From NCBI GenBank assembly GCA_018401935.1, contig JAGYJQ010000002.1, positions 62,001 to 126,000 on the forward strand: a stretch of 64,000 nt of DNA, given 5' to 3'. A program made the position numbers and the translations under genes. Below, piece after piece: positions 9,744 to 17,843 of this stretch (its first letter is position 1; every line of letters starts with the position of its first letter). The notes below the pieces were generated by a model. That model worked only from the letters and a program-made list of their open reading frames with translations, had not been told where the DNA came from and searched no databases. The DNA comes from Balneolaceae bacterium (GTDB lineage Bacteria; Bacteroidota; Rhodothermia; Balneolales; Balneolaceae).

Positions 9744-10757
9744 ATGGACTTTCCTGACTCATTTGATGTATCTGTATCTTATGAAAGGATTAAACCTTTC
9801 GTTCATCATACTCCAGTTTTACATTCAACAGACTTGAATGAGAAAATAGGCTCAAAAGTTTGGTTAAAGTGTGAAAATTTTCAAAAAGTGGGTGCCTTTA
9901 AATTTCGTGGGGCATGTAATGCCGTATTACCTTTAGAAAACAGTATCGCAAAAAATGGAGTAGCCACCCACTCTTCTGGTAATCATGGTCAAGCAATTGC
10001 AAAAGCGGCTCAAATAAAGAGGATTCCAGCATACATTGTAATGCCTAGTAATGCACCAATTGTTAAAATTGAAGCGGTGAAGGGGTATGGGGCCGAAGTT
10101 ATTTTTTGTGAGCCTACTCAAATGGCAAGGGAACAAACGCTTCTAGAGGTAATCGAACGAACCAATGCTTATTTTGTACATCCTTATGATGATGCCAGTG
10201 TGGTATTAGGGCAGGCATCTTCGGCTTGGGAATTTTTGCATCAAATACCGGAATTAGATCTTATTATCACCCCTGTGGGCGGTGGTGGCTTACTAAGCGG
10301 AAGCATATTAGCAGCTGAAGCATTCCATGCAAGTAACAATTATCCGCTTTGCAAAGTAATGGCAGCAGAACCAGAACAGGCCAACGATGCGTATCGATCT
10401 ATGTTATCAGGATCAATCCAGACCTTGACCGATGAGCAAATAACAAACCCAACGATTGCAGATGGACTTAGAACTAGCCTAGGCACTATTCCTTTTCAGG
10501 TCATGAGTCGTGCAAAAACTGAAATAGTTTGTGTCAGTGAGGAATCCATAATACAAGCTATGCGGTATATCTGGGAGCGTTTCAACATGATAATTGAAGC
10601 CTCTTGCGCCGTCCCAATTGCCGCTCTTTTGGAGAAAAAAATAACCCCTACATTCAAGAACATAGGGGTTATTATTACTGGCGGAAATGTCGATTTAGAT
10701 CATCTACCTTGGAATATAGGACCATACGTTATTCAGCATCCAAGTGAAACTGTATAG
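9744..10757 (+). CDS. threonine/serine dehydratase (PLP-dependent)
   Basis: 337 residues from ATG 9744; a TTG two codons earlier is possible but less likely. Fold-type II PLP enzyme. The Schiff-base lysine is in KVGAFKFRGACNAV (K53), the Asn-binding loop is SSGNHGQA, and the phosphate-binding glycine loop is PVGGGGLLSG. It should deaminate threonine or serine to 2-oxobutyrate or pyruvate. There is no C-terminal ACT regulatory domain, which resembles the short catabolic or serine-racemase-like subgroup rather than biosynthetic IlvA; the exact substrate cannot be set from sequence alone. Its last 29 bp overlap the 3' end of the convergent GH3 gene. Confidence 0.9.
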   Translation: MDFPDSFDVSVSYERIKPFVHHTPVLHSTDLNEKIGSKVWLKCENFQKVGAFKFRGACNAVLPLENSIAKNGVATHSSGNHGQAIAKAAQIKRIPAYIVMPSNAPIVKIEAVKGYGAEVIFCEPTQMAREQTLLEVIERTNAYFVHPYDDASVVLGQASSAWEFLHQIPELDLIITPVGGGGLLSGSILAAEAFHASNNYPLCKVMAAEPEQANDAYRSMLSGSIQTLTDEQITNPTIADGLRTSLGTIPFQVMSRAKTEIVCVSEESIIQAMRYIWERFNMIIEASCAVPIAALLEKKITPTFKNIGVIITGGNVDLDHLPWNIGPYVIQHPSETV

Positions 10758-13059
10758 TTTGTAATTCGCTTGAATTTGGTCCAACCATGACTGAAAAGCT
10801 ACCAGGTTCTGCTACGTACTCCTCATTATGATCATAGTATTTTAATGTTTCTTTCGATATTTCAAACATAAATGTTCTTGTTTCACCTGCTTTGATTAGC
10901 TCTTTTTCGAAGTATTTAAGCTCTTTAATAGGTCGCGCAGCATTTGCAAAATGATCATGTATATACCATTGAATAACTTCTTCCCCATCGACATTACTGG
11001 TGTTTGTAACGTCAATGTTCACAACTAGACCTTCTTCGGAATTCATTAAGGTATCTGATATGCTTGGCACACCATACTCAAAGGTACTGTAGCTTAATCC
11101 ATATCCGAAAGGATACTGAGGCGCATTAGGTCCGTCCGTGTAATGACTCCAGAAAACTGTAGAGGCATCACCCGCACCAGGAACAGGTCTTCCTGTGCTT
11201 TTGTGGTTGTAATAGACCGGGATTTGGCCGTGTGAAAGGGGAACGGACATTGGAAGACGGCCAGAAGGATTATAATCACCGAATAGTACGTCAGCAATTG
11301 CATGTCCCGCCTCAGTACCTAGATGCCAGGCATACAATACTGCTTCACTTTTCTCGTACAACCACGGTGCAATAATTGGTCGTCCAGACATGAGAACAAC
11401 CACTACTTCATCGTTGACCTCTAGAATTTGTTCCACCAGTTTTTGTTGATTATCTGCCAAACCAATGTCCATTTGGCTTCTTCCTTCTCCTGTCTGATAG
11501 GCATCTTCCCCAACAACCAGAATCACTTGTTCATGTTCTGCCGCTAAGTCAATAGCTGCTTGAAATCCAGACTCATCTTCAACTGAAAATGTTAATTCCA
11601 TGGGGAAAGACCGATTACCTTCGGTGAGCACATAGCCCGGCTCAAACTCTATTTCCGTATTCTCACCTAGTTTCGATTCGATACCTTCAAAAACAGAAAC
11701 AGCCGAATTCTCAATGGCCTGTGCACGCCAGTTGCCTAATGGCGAGTCTTTATCTTTGGCTAACAACCCAATAACAGCAATAGACTCTCTATCTTTGCTT
11801 AAAGGGAGTATTTCATCCTTATTCTCAACTAAAACCATTGACCCTTGGGCTGCTCTGAGTGCCACCTCATGATGGGCTTCATTATAAACAAGCTCTTCTT
11901 CACGCTTAAGATCATTGTAAAGATATGGATCGTCAAATAATCCCAAATGAAACTTCACTCGTAGTACTCGTCGAACAGCATCGTTAACCAGTGAAATATC
12001 CACTTGTCCTGATTGTACTAAATCCTGTAAATATTGTTGGTAGCCTTCCGATTCCATATCCATATCACTGCCAGCTTCAATGGCCATTTCGGTTGCTGTT
12101 TTTAAGTCGGGAGCATATCCATGTGCAATCATTTCACGCATAGAGCCCCAGTCCGAAACAACAAAACCGTCGAATTCCCAGTTTTCCTTTAATTGAGTAC
12201 GTTGTAGATATTCATCAGCCGTTGCCGGGATGCCGTTTACATCATTAAACGAATTCATAACCGAGGCAGCTCCTTCTTCTACTGCGGCTTTAAACGGGGG
12301 TAAGACAACATTCAACAAGGTATTTCTAGATAATTCGGCCGTATTATAATCTTTACCAGACTCAGCGAACGCATAGCCTGCAAAGTGCTTTAATGTTGCG
12401 GCAATGGTACCTGTTTCTGATAGGTCTGTTCCTTGCAGGCCTCTAACCTTTGCACGGGCAAACTCCGATAATAGGTAGGGATCTTCCGAGGTACCTTCCA
12501 TTACTCTACCCCACCGAGGATCACGCCCCACATCTATCATAGGGGCAAATGTCCAATTAATCCCTCCAGCAGCAGCTTCAATCGCTTGTATTTTTGCCGT
12601 TTCCTGCATTATTTGCGTATCAAAACTAGCTAATTCAGCAATAGGAACTGGGAACATGGTTTGATAGCCATGTACCACATCATATCCGAACATTAAAGGT
12701 ATTCCCAAACGACTACTATCTACCGCTATTTTTTGGGCAGCCATAGTTGCTTCTGCTCCAATCACATTTAACATAGCACCTACACCACCATTTTTAAGGA
12801 GATTATAGCGCGCTTGTTGATATTCACCTTCTGGTACAGGACCTGTTACATCCCAGCTGCCATTATGCAGATTAAGTTGACCTATTTTTTCTTCCAAGGT
12901 CATCTGCTGTAACAGTTCGTTCACCTTCTCCTCAATTTCAGGTTCAATAAGCTGAACTTGTGCAAATATTGACAAGGATTGCAGGCCAATAAACCCTACA
13001 CTTAGGAAGGTGATAAAAATAGTTTGAAAGCGCTTTTTAGACATATTAAAGATATACAA
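10729..13059 (-). CDS. bglX: periplasmic beta-glucosidase, GH3 (BglX-like)
   Basis: 776 residues (771 if ATG 13044 is used) with a signal peptide ending near IFAQ. GH3 N-terminal domain: DVGRDPRWGR, LKHFAGYA, and the nucleophile Asp303 in GFVVSDWGSM. The GH3 C-terminal domain follows (VLVENKDEILPLSKDRESIA, VVVLMSGRPI), then a fibronectin-III-like domain near the C-terminus (INIDVTN-type strands, EEVIQWYIHD). Length and domain order match E. coli BglX, a periplasmic beta-glucosidase for beta-linked glucosides. It differs from the single-domain NagZ-type GH3 at 31.3 kb. It overlaps the convergent dehydratase by 29 bp. Confidence 0.92.
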   Translation of the reverse strand: MYIFNMSKKRFQTIFITFLSVGFIGLQSLSIFAQVQLIEPEIEEKVNELLQQMTLEEKIGQLNLHNGSWDVTGPVPEGEYQQARYNLLKNGGVGAMLNVIGAEATMAAQKIAVDSSRLGIPLMFGYDVVHGYQTMFPVPIAELASFDTQIMQETAKIQAIEAAAGGINWTFAPMIDVGRDPRWGRVMEGTSEDPYLLSEFARAKVRGLQGTDLSETGTIAATLKHFAGYAFAESGKDYNTAELSRNTLLNVVLPPFKAAVEEGAASVMNSFNDVNGIPATADEYLQRTQLKENWEFDGFVVSDWGSMREMIAHGYAPDLKTATEMAIEAGSDMDMESEGYQQYLQDLVQSGQVDISLVNDAVRRVLRVKFHLGLFDDPYLYNDLKREEELVYNEAHHEVALRAAQGSMVLVENKDEILPLSKDRESIAVIGLLAKDKDSPLGNWRAQAIENSAVSVFEGIESKLGENTEIEFEPGYVLTEGNRSFPMELTFSVEDESGFQAAIDLAAEHEQVILVVGEDAYQTGEGRSQMDIGLADNQQKLVEQILEVNDEVVVVLMSGRPIIAPWLYEKSEAVLYAWHLGTEAGHAIADVLFGDYNPSGRLPMSVPLSHGQIPVYYNHKSTGRPVPGAGDASTVFWSHYTDGPNAPQYPFGYGLSYSTFEYGVPSISDTLMNSEEGLVVNIDVTNTSNVDGEEVIQWYIHDHFANAARPIKELKYFEKELIKAGETRTFMFEISKETLKYYDHNEEYVAEPGSFSVMVGPNSSELQTIQFHLDAE

Positions 13060-13190
13060 AGGTGAAATTTTAATAGGGAAATATAGACCTTTTTTGCAAA
13101 ATTAGTGAAAAAAATTACAAGATTTGCGCAATTTTTGCATGAAATTAGCTCTAATGGCCTTAAAACTTACCTTTGTAGCTCCTATAATTT

Positions 13191-13213
13191 TAGCATACGA
13201 AGGAGTTATGCTA
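13191..13213. other. 7-bp stem-loop downstream of the ABC exporter
   Basis: TAGCATA pairs with TATGCTA across a 9-nt loop just past the stop of the minus-strand ABC exporter (13217). No clear U-run follows on the minus strand (AAAATTAT), so this is only a possible terminator. Confidence 0.3.
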
Positions 13214-13216
13214 CGA

Positions 13217-15001
13217 TCAACTAGTTACTTTTTCAGAAAACTGCATTTCATGCAAGTATGCATAAACACCCTCTTTATAAAGTAACGCCTCATGCGTGCC
13301 TGACTCAACCAGTACACCATTCTCTAAAACAAGAATGCTGTCGGCATGCTGTATAGTGGATAACCGATGCGCTATAACTAAGGTCGTTCGATTCTGCATA
13401 AGGCGGTCTAGCGCCTGCTGAACCTGTCGTTCGGATACCGAATCTAAGGAGGAGGTTGCCTCATCAAGCAGTAAGATAGATGGGTTCCTAAGTAAAGCTC
13501 TTGCAATAGCAATACGCTGACGTTGACCACCACTTAGTTTCACTCCTCTTTCCCCAATTAAGGAATGGTATCCATCAGACATTTGGGTGATGAATTCATG
13601 GGCATTCGCATCAATTGCAGCCTGTTCAATTTCTGCTTTGGTGGCATCCAACTTACCGTACCGAATATTTTCATAAATGCTGGTTCCAAAAAGATGGGTT
13701 TCCTGAGGGACAATGGAAATAAACGATCGTAAATTGTATAAGTCCCAATCCTCTACTGAAACGCCATCGACCCGAATCTCCCCTTTAGTAGGAGTGAAAA
13801 ATCTTGGTATTAGGTTAAGTAAGGTAGTTTTCCCAGCTCCACTCGCCCCAACCAATGCAACGGTTTGCCCCTCATTTATCTCAAAACTTAGATCATCCAA
13901 CACGTTTTTACCATCCTCATAAGAAAAACTAAGATGTTCAAATTGCACGGTTCCTTTGATAGATTTCCTGGTGTGTCCTTGTTTATTTATAGGTAGCACC
14001 TCGTTTTCAGGCTTTTCTTGCTGTAGTTCGAATAAACGCTCAGATGCACCTGCTGCAGAATTAACGGCCGTGTATAAACGGGATGCCTGACCAACAGATC
14101 GGCTTATGTTTAATGCATATATAATGAATGCTACTAAGTCCCCAGCAGTTAATCTACCCGATAGTACTTCTCGACCACCATACCAAAATATCATCACCAA
14201 TGTTCCCATAAACATCAGACCTACTCCTGCCCAAAAAACTTGGGTAAGGATGATCTTATGCCGAGAGGTAGAGAAAAGTTCTTCGGTGGCTTGACGATAA
14301 CGACTTATTTCATACTCTTCTCTGGTAAACGACTTGACCACACGTATAGCTCCTAAGGTTTCTTCGGCTATAGCGGTGGTATCTGCTAATTTGTCTTGAA
14401 CGTTTTTGGATAAGGACCTTATTTTCTTTCCAAAATACCTGGTAGCAATGGTTACAATAGGAACAGTTAGGAAGATGACTAAGCTCAACCGCCAATTCAA
14501 TACCACCATAAGGCCTACCGAGCCAATCATTGTTATGCTTATGGTGATGACCTGAGGTAGGGAATCGGTTAAGGCTACTCGAATAGATCCTACATCATTA
14601 CTTAGCCTGGATGTTAACTCTCCCAGTCTCCTATTGGCAAAAAAACTAAAGCTCAATTTTTGTAAATGAGCATAGATGGAGTTTCGCAAATCGGTTATGA
14701 CCCGTTCACCCACCCATTCAATATGATAATTACCCCCAAACGTGAAAATGGCTTGAGTTAGAAAAAGTCCTATTAATCCTAAAGAGAGTTTGTTGAGTAA
14801 AGCATAGTTTTCTTGCTCAAAAACAGCATCTAACAACGAACGTAATCCAAGTGGTACCGTGAGCCATATGGCCGAACCCACTACCACAAGTAGTATAGCG
14901 GAAAAAAATCTTGTCTTGTAAGGTAAACTTAACCTGAATATATCTTTTAAGGTCTCTAATAGGGATTTTATAGAAACACGCTCTGAATTCTTTTCTTTCA
15001 T
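13217..15001 (-). CDS. ABC exporter, fused permease and ATPase (MsbA-like)
   Basis: 594 residues, a half-transporter that would work as a homodimer. The six-helix exporter domain covers about 30-320; the nucleotide-binding domain follows. Walker A is GASGAGKT at 385-392, the signature is LSGGQRQR, Walker B is ILLLDEATSSLD, and the H-loop is in VIAHRLST. The family includes lipid A flippase MsbA and multidrug exporters; the sequence does not tell which cargo. No peptidase C39 domain is present. It is divergent from the ECF sigma gene. All motifs are intact. Confidence 0.93.
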   Translation of the reverse strand: MKEKNSERVSIKSLLETLKDIFRLSLPYKTRFFSAILLVVVGSAIWLTVPLGLRSLLDAVFEQENYALLNKLSLGLIGLFLTQAIFTFGGNYHIEWVGERVITDLRNSIYAHLQKLSFSFFANRRLGELTSRLSNDVGSIRVALTDSLPQVITISITMIGSVGLMVVLNWRLSLVIFLTVPIVTIATRYFGKKIRSLSKNVQDKLADTTAIAEETLGAIRVVKSFTREEYEISRYRQATEELFSTSRHKIILTQVFWAGVGLMFMGTLVMIFWYGGREVLSGRLTAGDLVAFIIYALNISRSVGQASRLYTAVNSAAGASERLFELQQEKPENEVLPINKQGHTRKSIKGTVQFEHLSFSYEDGKNVLDDLSFEINEGQTVALVGASGAGKTTLLNLIPRFFTPTKGEIRVDGVSVEDWDLYNLRSFISIVPQETHLFGTSIYENIRYGKLDATKAEIEQAAIDANAHEFITQMSDGYHSLIGERGVKLSGGQRQRIAIARALLRNPSILLLDEATSSLDSVSERQVQQALDRLMQNRTTLVIAHRLSTIQHADSILVLENGVLVESGTHEALLYKEGVYAYLHEMQFSEKVTS

Positions 15002-15143
15002 GTGATAGTCGTATAATTATATGAATATACTATATTTTACATCGATTCGTTTCTGCGAAATCGTCTTTTCACCTAATTAGTGCATGCTATTACCTTTCAT
15101 CCCATTACTCATTCAACTTGCCCACAGCCCAACAGAGGACTCC

Positions 15144-15731
15144 ATGCAGTTGTACGAGGCCATCCAGCGGGGTGATGAGCACGCCTTTTCTTTATTTTTT
15201 AATGAACACTACTCCAGTGTATACCGTTACGTGACTAAATACGGGATTAGACACGAAGAAGCTCAAGACATTGTCCAACAGAGTTTTATTTACCTATGGG
15301 ATCATCGATCACGCATTAACCCGGATAAGTCGTTAAAAGCCTATTTGTATGCAGCGGCTCACAGCAGAGTGTTAAACTCCATTCGAGATAACAAAGAGCT
15401 TCCATCTTCCGATAAGAATTATTTATTCGAGCATCCAAATTTGGGAACAGAAAATAATTTTTCAAATGAGCAGGATGCTGAGTCAAGCCTTTTTACCAGT
15501 ACTGTTGATGAAGAGGAAGAGAAAAAAAAAGAAAGTAAAAGGAAATTACTTATTGAAGAAGCGATTCACTCATTGGCTCCAAAACGGCAACAAGCGTTTA
15601 GGCTCTGCTATCTGGAACAATTTACTTATGAGGAAACAGCACAAATTATGAATATTACTAAAAAGACCGTTGAGCATCACATGGGGCTCGCTTTAGCAGA
15701 GCTTAGAGAAAAATTAAAAAATATTATGTGA
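15144..15731 (+). CDS. ECF RNA polymerase sigma factor (FecI-like)
   Basis: 195 residues from ATG 15144. An upstream in-frame ATG at 15084 would add a hydrophobic 20-residue piece that is foreign to sigma factors, while MQLYEAIQRGDEHAF is a typical ECF start. Region 2 (FFNEHYSSVYRYVTKYG, EAQDIVQQSFIYLWDHR) and region 4 (EAIHSLAPKRQQAFRLCYLE, YEETAQIMNITKKTVEHHM) are both complete; an acidic-basic linker (EEEEKKKESKRK) joins them. The downstream lipoprotein, FecR-type anti-sigma factor and STN-TonB receptor form a surface-signalling operon. The sigma factor would be released when the receptor binds its ligand. Confidence 0.93.
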   Translation: MQLYEAIQRGDEHAFSLFFNEHYSSVYRYVTKYGIRHEEAQDIVQQSFIYLWDHRSRINPDKSLKAYLYAAAHSRVLNSIRDNKELPSSDKNYLFEHPNLGTENNFSNEQDAESSLFTSTVDEEEEKKKESKRKLLIEEAIHSLAPKRQQAFRLCYLEQFTYEETAQIMNITKKTVEHHMGLALAELREKLKNIM

Positions 15732-15801
15732 ACATTAGGGGTGCTATAAATTTCTAGTGTATTAACTCTAGAACCAAATCAATATTTCACCTACTACAAA
15801 C

Positions 15802-16785
15802 ATGAAAACATCAATGACTTCCACGTTACATACCAAATTTTTTAGCTACAAGAGTCTAAAGATACCACGTATTCCTCTACTCTTAGCATTATTGAGTGTA
15901 GGATTTTGGAGTTGTTCGTCTGTATCCAATGAGACTGAACTTATCAGCGATGCGGATTTAGATATGGCTGCTGAAATAATGGGTAGCTCCATCTCGGACC
16001 AACAATCAGGTCTTATGAATAGTGTGTATGATGCTTTATCCACTATTTCATCTACCGGAATACGGTATGGCAATAACCAAGCATTTCTATTGAAGAGCGA
16101 AAAGGATGAACGAGGTGGACGTGGTTTTGAGCGGTCTTTCAGTCACTCTTATGACAGTACCACTGGAGTACACACGCTTTCATTTGATCGTAGTTTCGAA
16201 AAAGGATTATTTAGCAGTAGCATATCTACCCTTCAAGAAATTCAGTACGTCGATTTAGAAGGCAATTTTATAGCAAGACCTAAGCTTCGTCGAGAAGCCA
16301 TTAATCAAATTAACCTTCATTCCACAAAATCAGGTCAGAATAGCAACCCACGTAAATCGTCTGAATTCACCAAAATAGATAGTCTACAGTTCACGGGTGT
16401 ACATGCCACACAAAGTCTTTTACGAATGGACGGTAGTCATCATGGCTTTGGCTCTGGCGCCGCCATGTTAAGAGACAGTTCCAGTCACTCTAGATCATTT
16501 GAAGTACAAGTAGTTTTTGATGATATAGTGATCGATAAGGATACATTAGCCGCTTATGGCAATCTTGAAAATGCGGTCTCGGGCACACTTAGTTATAGCA
16601 TGACCATGAACAAAGTGATCAATGGCGTGCCCGAAGAAACAGTGATGGAAGGCACCATTGATTTAGAGGAGGATGGCACAGCACTCATGAAATTCTACAA
16701 GTACGACCGCCTGTACCGTTTAGGACTTAGAGATGGCGATGTTAAAGAACGAGGCCGAAGAGGCCGAAAAATGGGGGATAAATAA
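15802..16785 (+). CDS. lipoprotein of unknown function inside a sigma/FecR operon
   Basis: 327 residues. A signal sequence ends in a lipobox-like GFWSC at about residue 38. The mature protein is rich in Ser, Arg and His (RGGRGFERSFSHSYDS, LRMDGSHHGFGSG) with beta-strand-like alternation, and ends in a basic tail (KERGRRGRKMGDK). No named domain is recognised. It lies 70 bp after the sigma gene and 62 bp before FecR. Classic signalling cassettes run sigma-FecR-receptor, so a lipoprotein in this slot is unusual and might be the main target or an accessory sensor of the cassette. A hairpin separates it from FecR. Confidence 0.75.
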   Translation: MKTSMTSTLHTKFFSYKSLKIPRIPLLLALLSVGFWSCSSVSNETELISDADLDMAAEIMGSSISDQQSGLMNSVYDALSTISSTGIRYGNNQAFLLKSEKDERGGRGFERSFSHSYDSTTGVHTLSFDRSFEKGLFSSSISTLQEIQYVDLEGNFIARPKLRREAINQINLHSTKSGQNSNPRKSSEFTKIDSLQFTGVHATQSLLRMDGSHHGFGSGAAMLRDSSSHSRSFEVQVVFDDIVIDKDTLAAYGNLENAVSGTLSYSMTMNKVINGVPEETVMEGTIDLEEDGTALMKFYKYDRLYRLGLRDGDVKERGRRGRKMGDK

Positions 16786-16788
16786 AAC

Positions 16789-16811
16789 CAAGCCTTTTAA
16801 AACAAGGCTTG
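16789..16811 (+). other. stem-loop between lipoprotein and FecR genes
   Basis: CAAGCCTT pairs with AAGGCTTG (8 bp) across a 7-nt loop, 3 bp past the lipoprotein stop. No U-run follows, so it is more likely an mRNA stability or partial-termination element that lowers FecR/receptor expression relative to the lipoprotein; this is inference. Confidence 0.45.
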
Positions 16812-16847
16812 AAATAAAGGATTACTGATTCCTTATTATAAAACAAG

Positions 16848-17828
16848 ATGACCAATAAACCTTCTAATAGAAAAAATAGCCCTCAAAAGTCCACATCTAG
16901 TGGACTTTTTGAAGATATGCTTAATTCCTACCGAGAAGGTTATGAAAATAAAGAACATTCTACATCAGCGAAAAAAGAAGTTTGGGAGGCAATACAACAT
17001 CATATTCAATCTACCGATGAAAGTCCCCAAACGGTATTAACCCGGAAACCTTTCACTGTATATAAGCTACCCATCGCTACATTATTCCGATATGCCGCCG
17101 TTTTTTTAGTTGGAATACTTGGTTGGTGGGCTCTTTATGGCACATTTATTGAAGAGAAATCCGTGAACCTACTGGCTGAATCTTCCCATCAGATAAAGAT
17201 GGTATATTTGGAGGATGGCTCGCAAGTTCAACTTCGGCCCTACTCACAATTATACAACATCCCTTCCACTGCCAACGACCAACATTATAAACTGGAGGGC
17301 GAGGCTTATTTTCAGGTGGCCAAACAAAACGATGGGGAATTCATCGTTGATGCAGGTGAAGGCCAAATTCGTGTTTTAGGTACAGCGTTCAATGTGCGAA
17401 GCTACGCTAATGAAACCCAGGTATTCCTTGAAGAAGGAAAAATAACGCTGGAAGTCCTATCTTCTTCCGATTCAATCTCTACTTTGCCCAACGAATACCA
17501 AAAACCAGGTCTCTTGGAGCCTCAAAGTTCGGCAACCATCCAAAAAGGTGTCATTATAATCAAGGAAAATGACTCGAATGCAAGTCATATAGATTGGATG
17601 GAATCGAGTTTATATGTTACGGGAACCCCTTTTAAATCCTTGATTAATGAACTTTCCCATCACTACAATATAGCCGTTAAAATTACACAACCCCCTGCTA
17701 AAAACTTTGCAAATGGAAGCCTGGTTTTAGGTGATTTAGAACAAACTTTGACTAACTTTTCATTATTATTTAATGGAGAATTTTTAAAAAAATCGAATCG
17801 CGAATACGAGTTTGTCGGTATCGACTAA
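16848..17828 (+). CDS. FecR-family anti-sigma factor
   Basis: 326 residues. The cytoplasmic N-terminal part (about 1-80) would hold the sigma factor; one membrane helix follows (about 85-105, FRYAAVFLVGILGWWALYG). The periplasmic FecR domain spans about 115-210 (YLEDGSQVQLRPYSQLYNI, GEAYFQVAKQNDGEFIVDAG, RVLGTAFNVRSY). A C-terminal domain with LYVTGTPFKSLINELSHHY is typical of Bacteroidota FecR proteins (DUF4974-like). It should pass the ligand signal from the downstream STN receptor to the upstream sigma factor. Only 15 bp separate it from the receptor gene. Confidence 0.92.
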   Translation: MTNKPSNRKNSPQKSTSSGLFEDMLNSYREGYENKEHSTSAKKEVWEAIQHHIQSTDESPQTVLTRKPFTVYKLPIATLFRYAAVFLVGILGWWALYGTFIEEKSVNLLAESSHQIKMVYLEDGSQVQLRPYSQLYNIPSTANDQHYKLEGEAYFQVAKQNDGEFIVDAGEGQIRVLGTAFNVRSYANETQVFLEEGKITLEVLSSSDSISTLPNEYQKPGLLEPQSSATIQKGVIIIKENDSNASHIDWMESSLYVTGTPFKSLINELSHHYNIAVKITQPPAKNFANGSLVLGDLEQTLTNFSLLFNGEFLKKSNREYEFVGID

Positions 17829-17843
17829 ACCTAGCTAAATCGT

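Noticed and set aside
10729..10757. Convergent overlap as a sign of annotation error
   Set aside because: Both genes end with complete conserved domains; a 29-bp tail-to-tail overlap is unremarkable.
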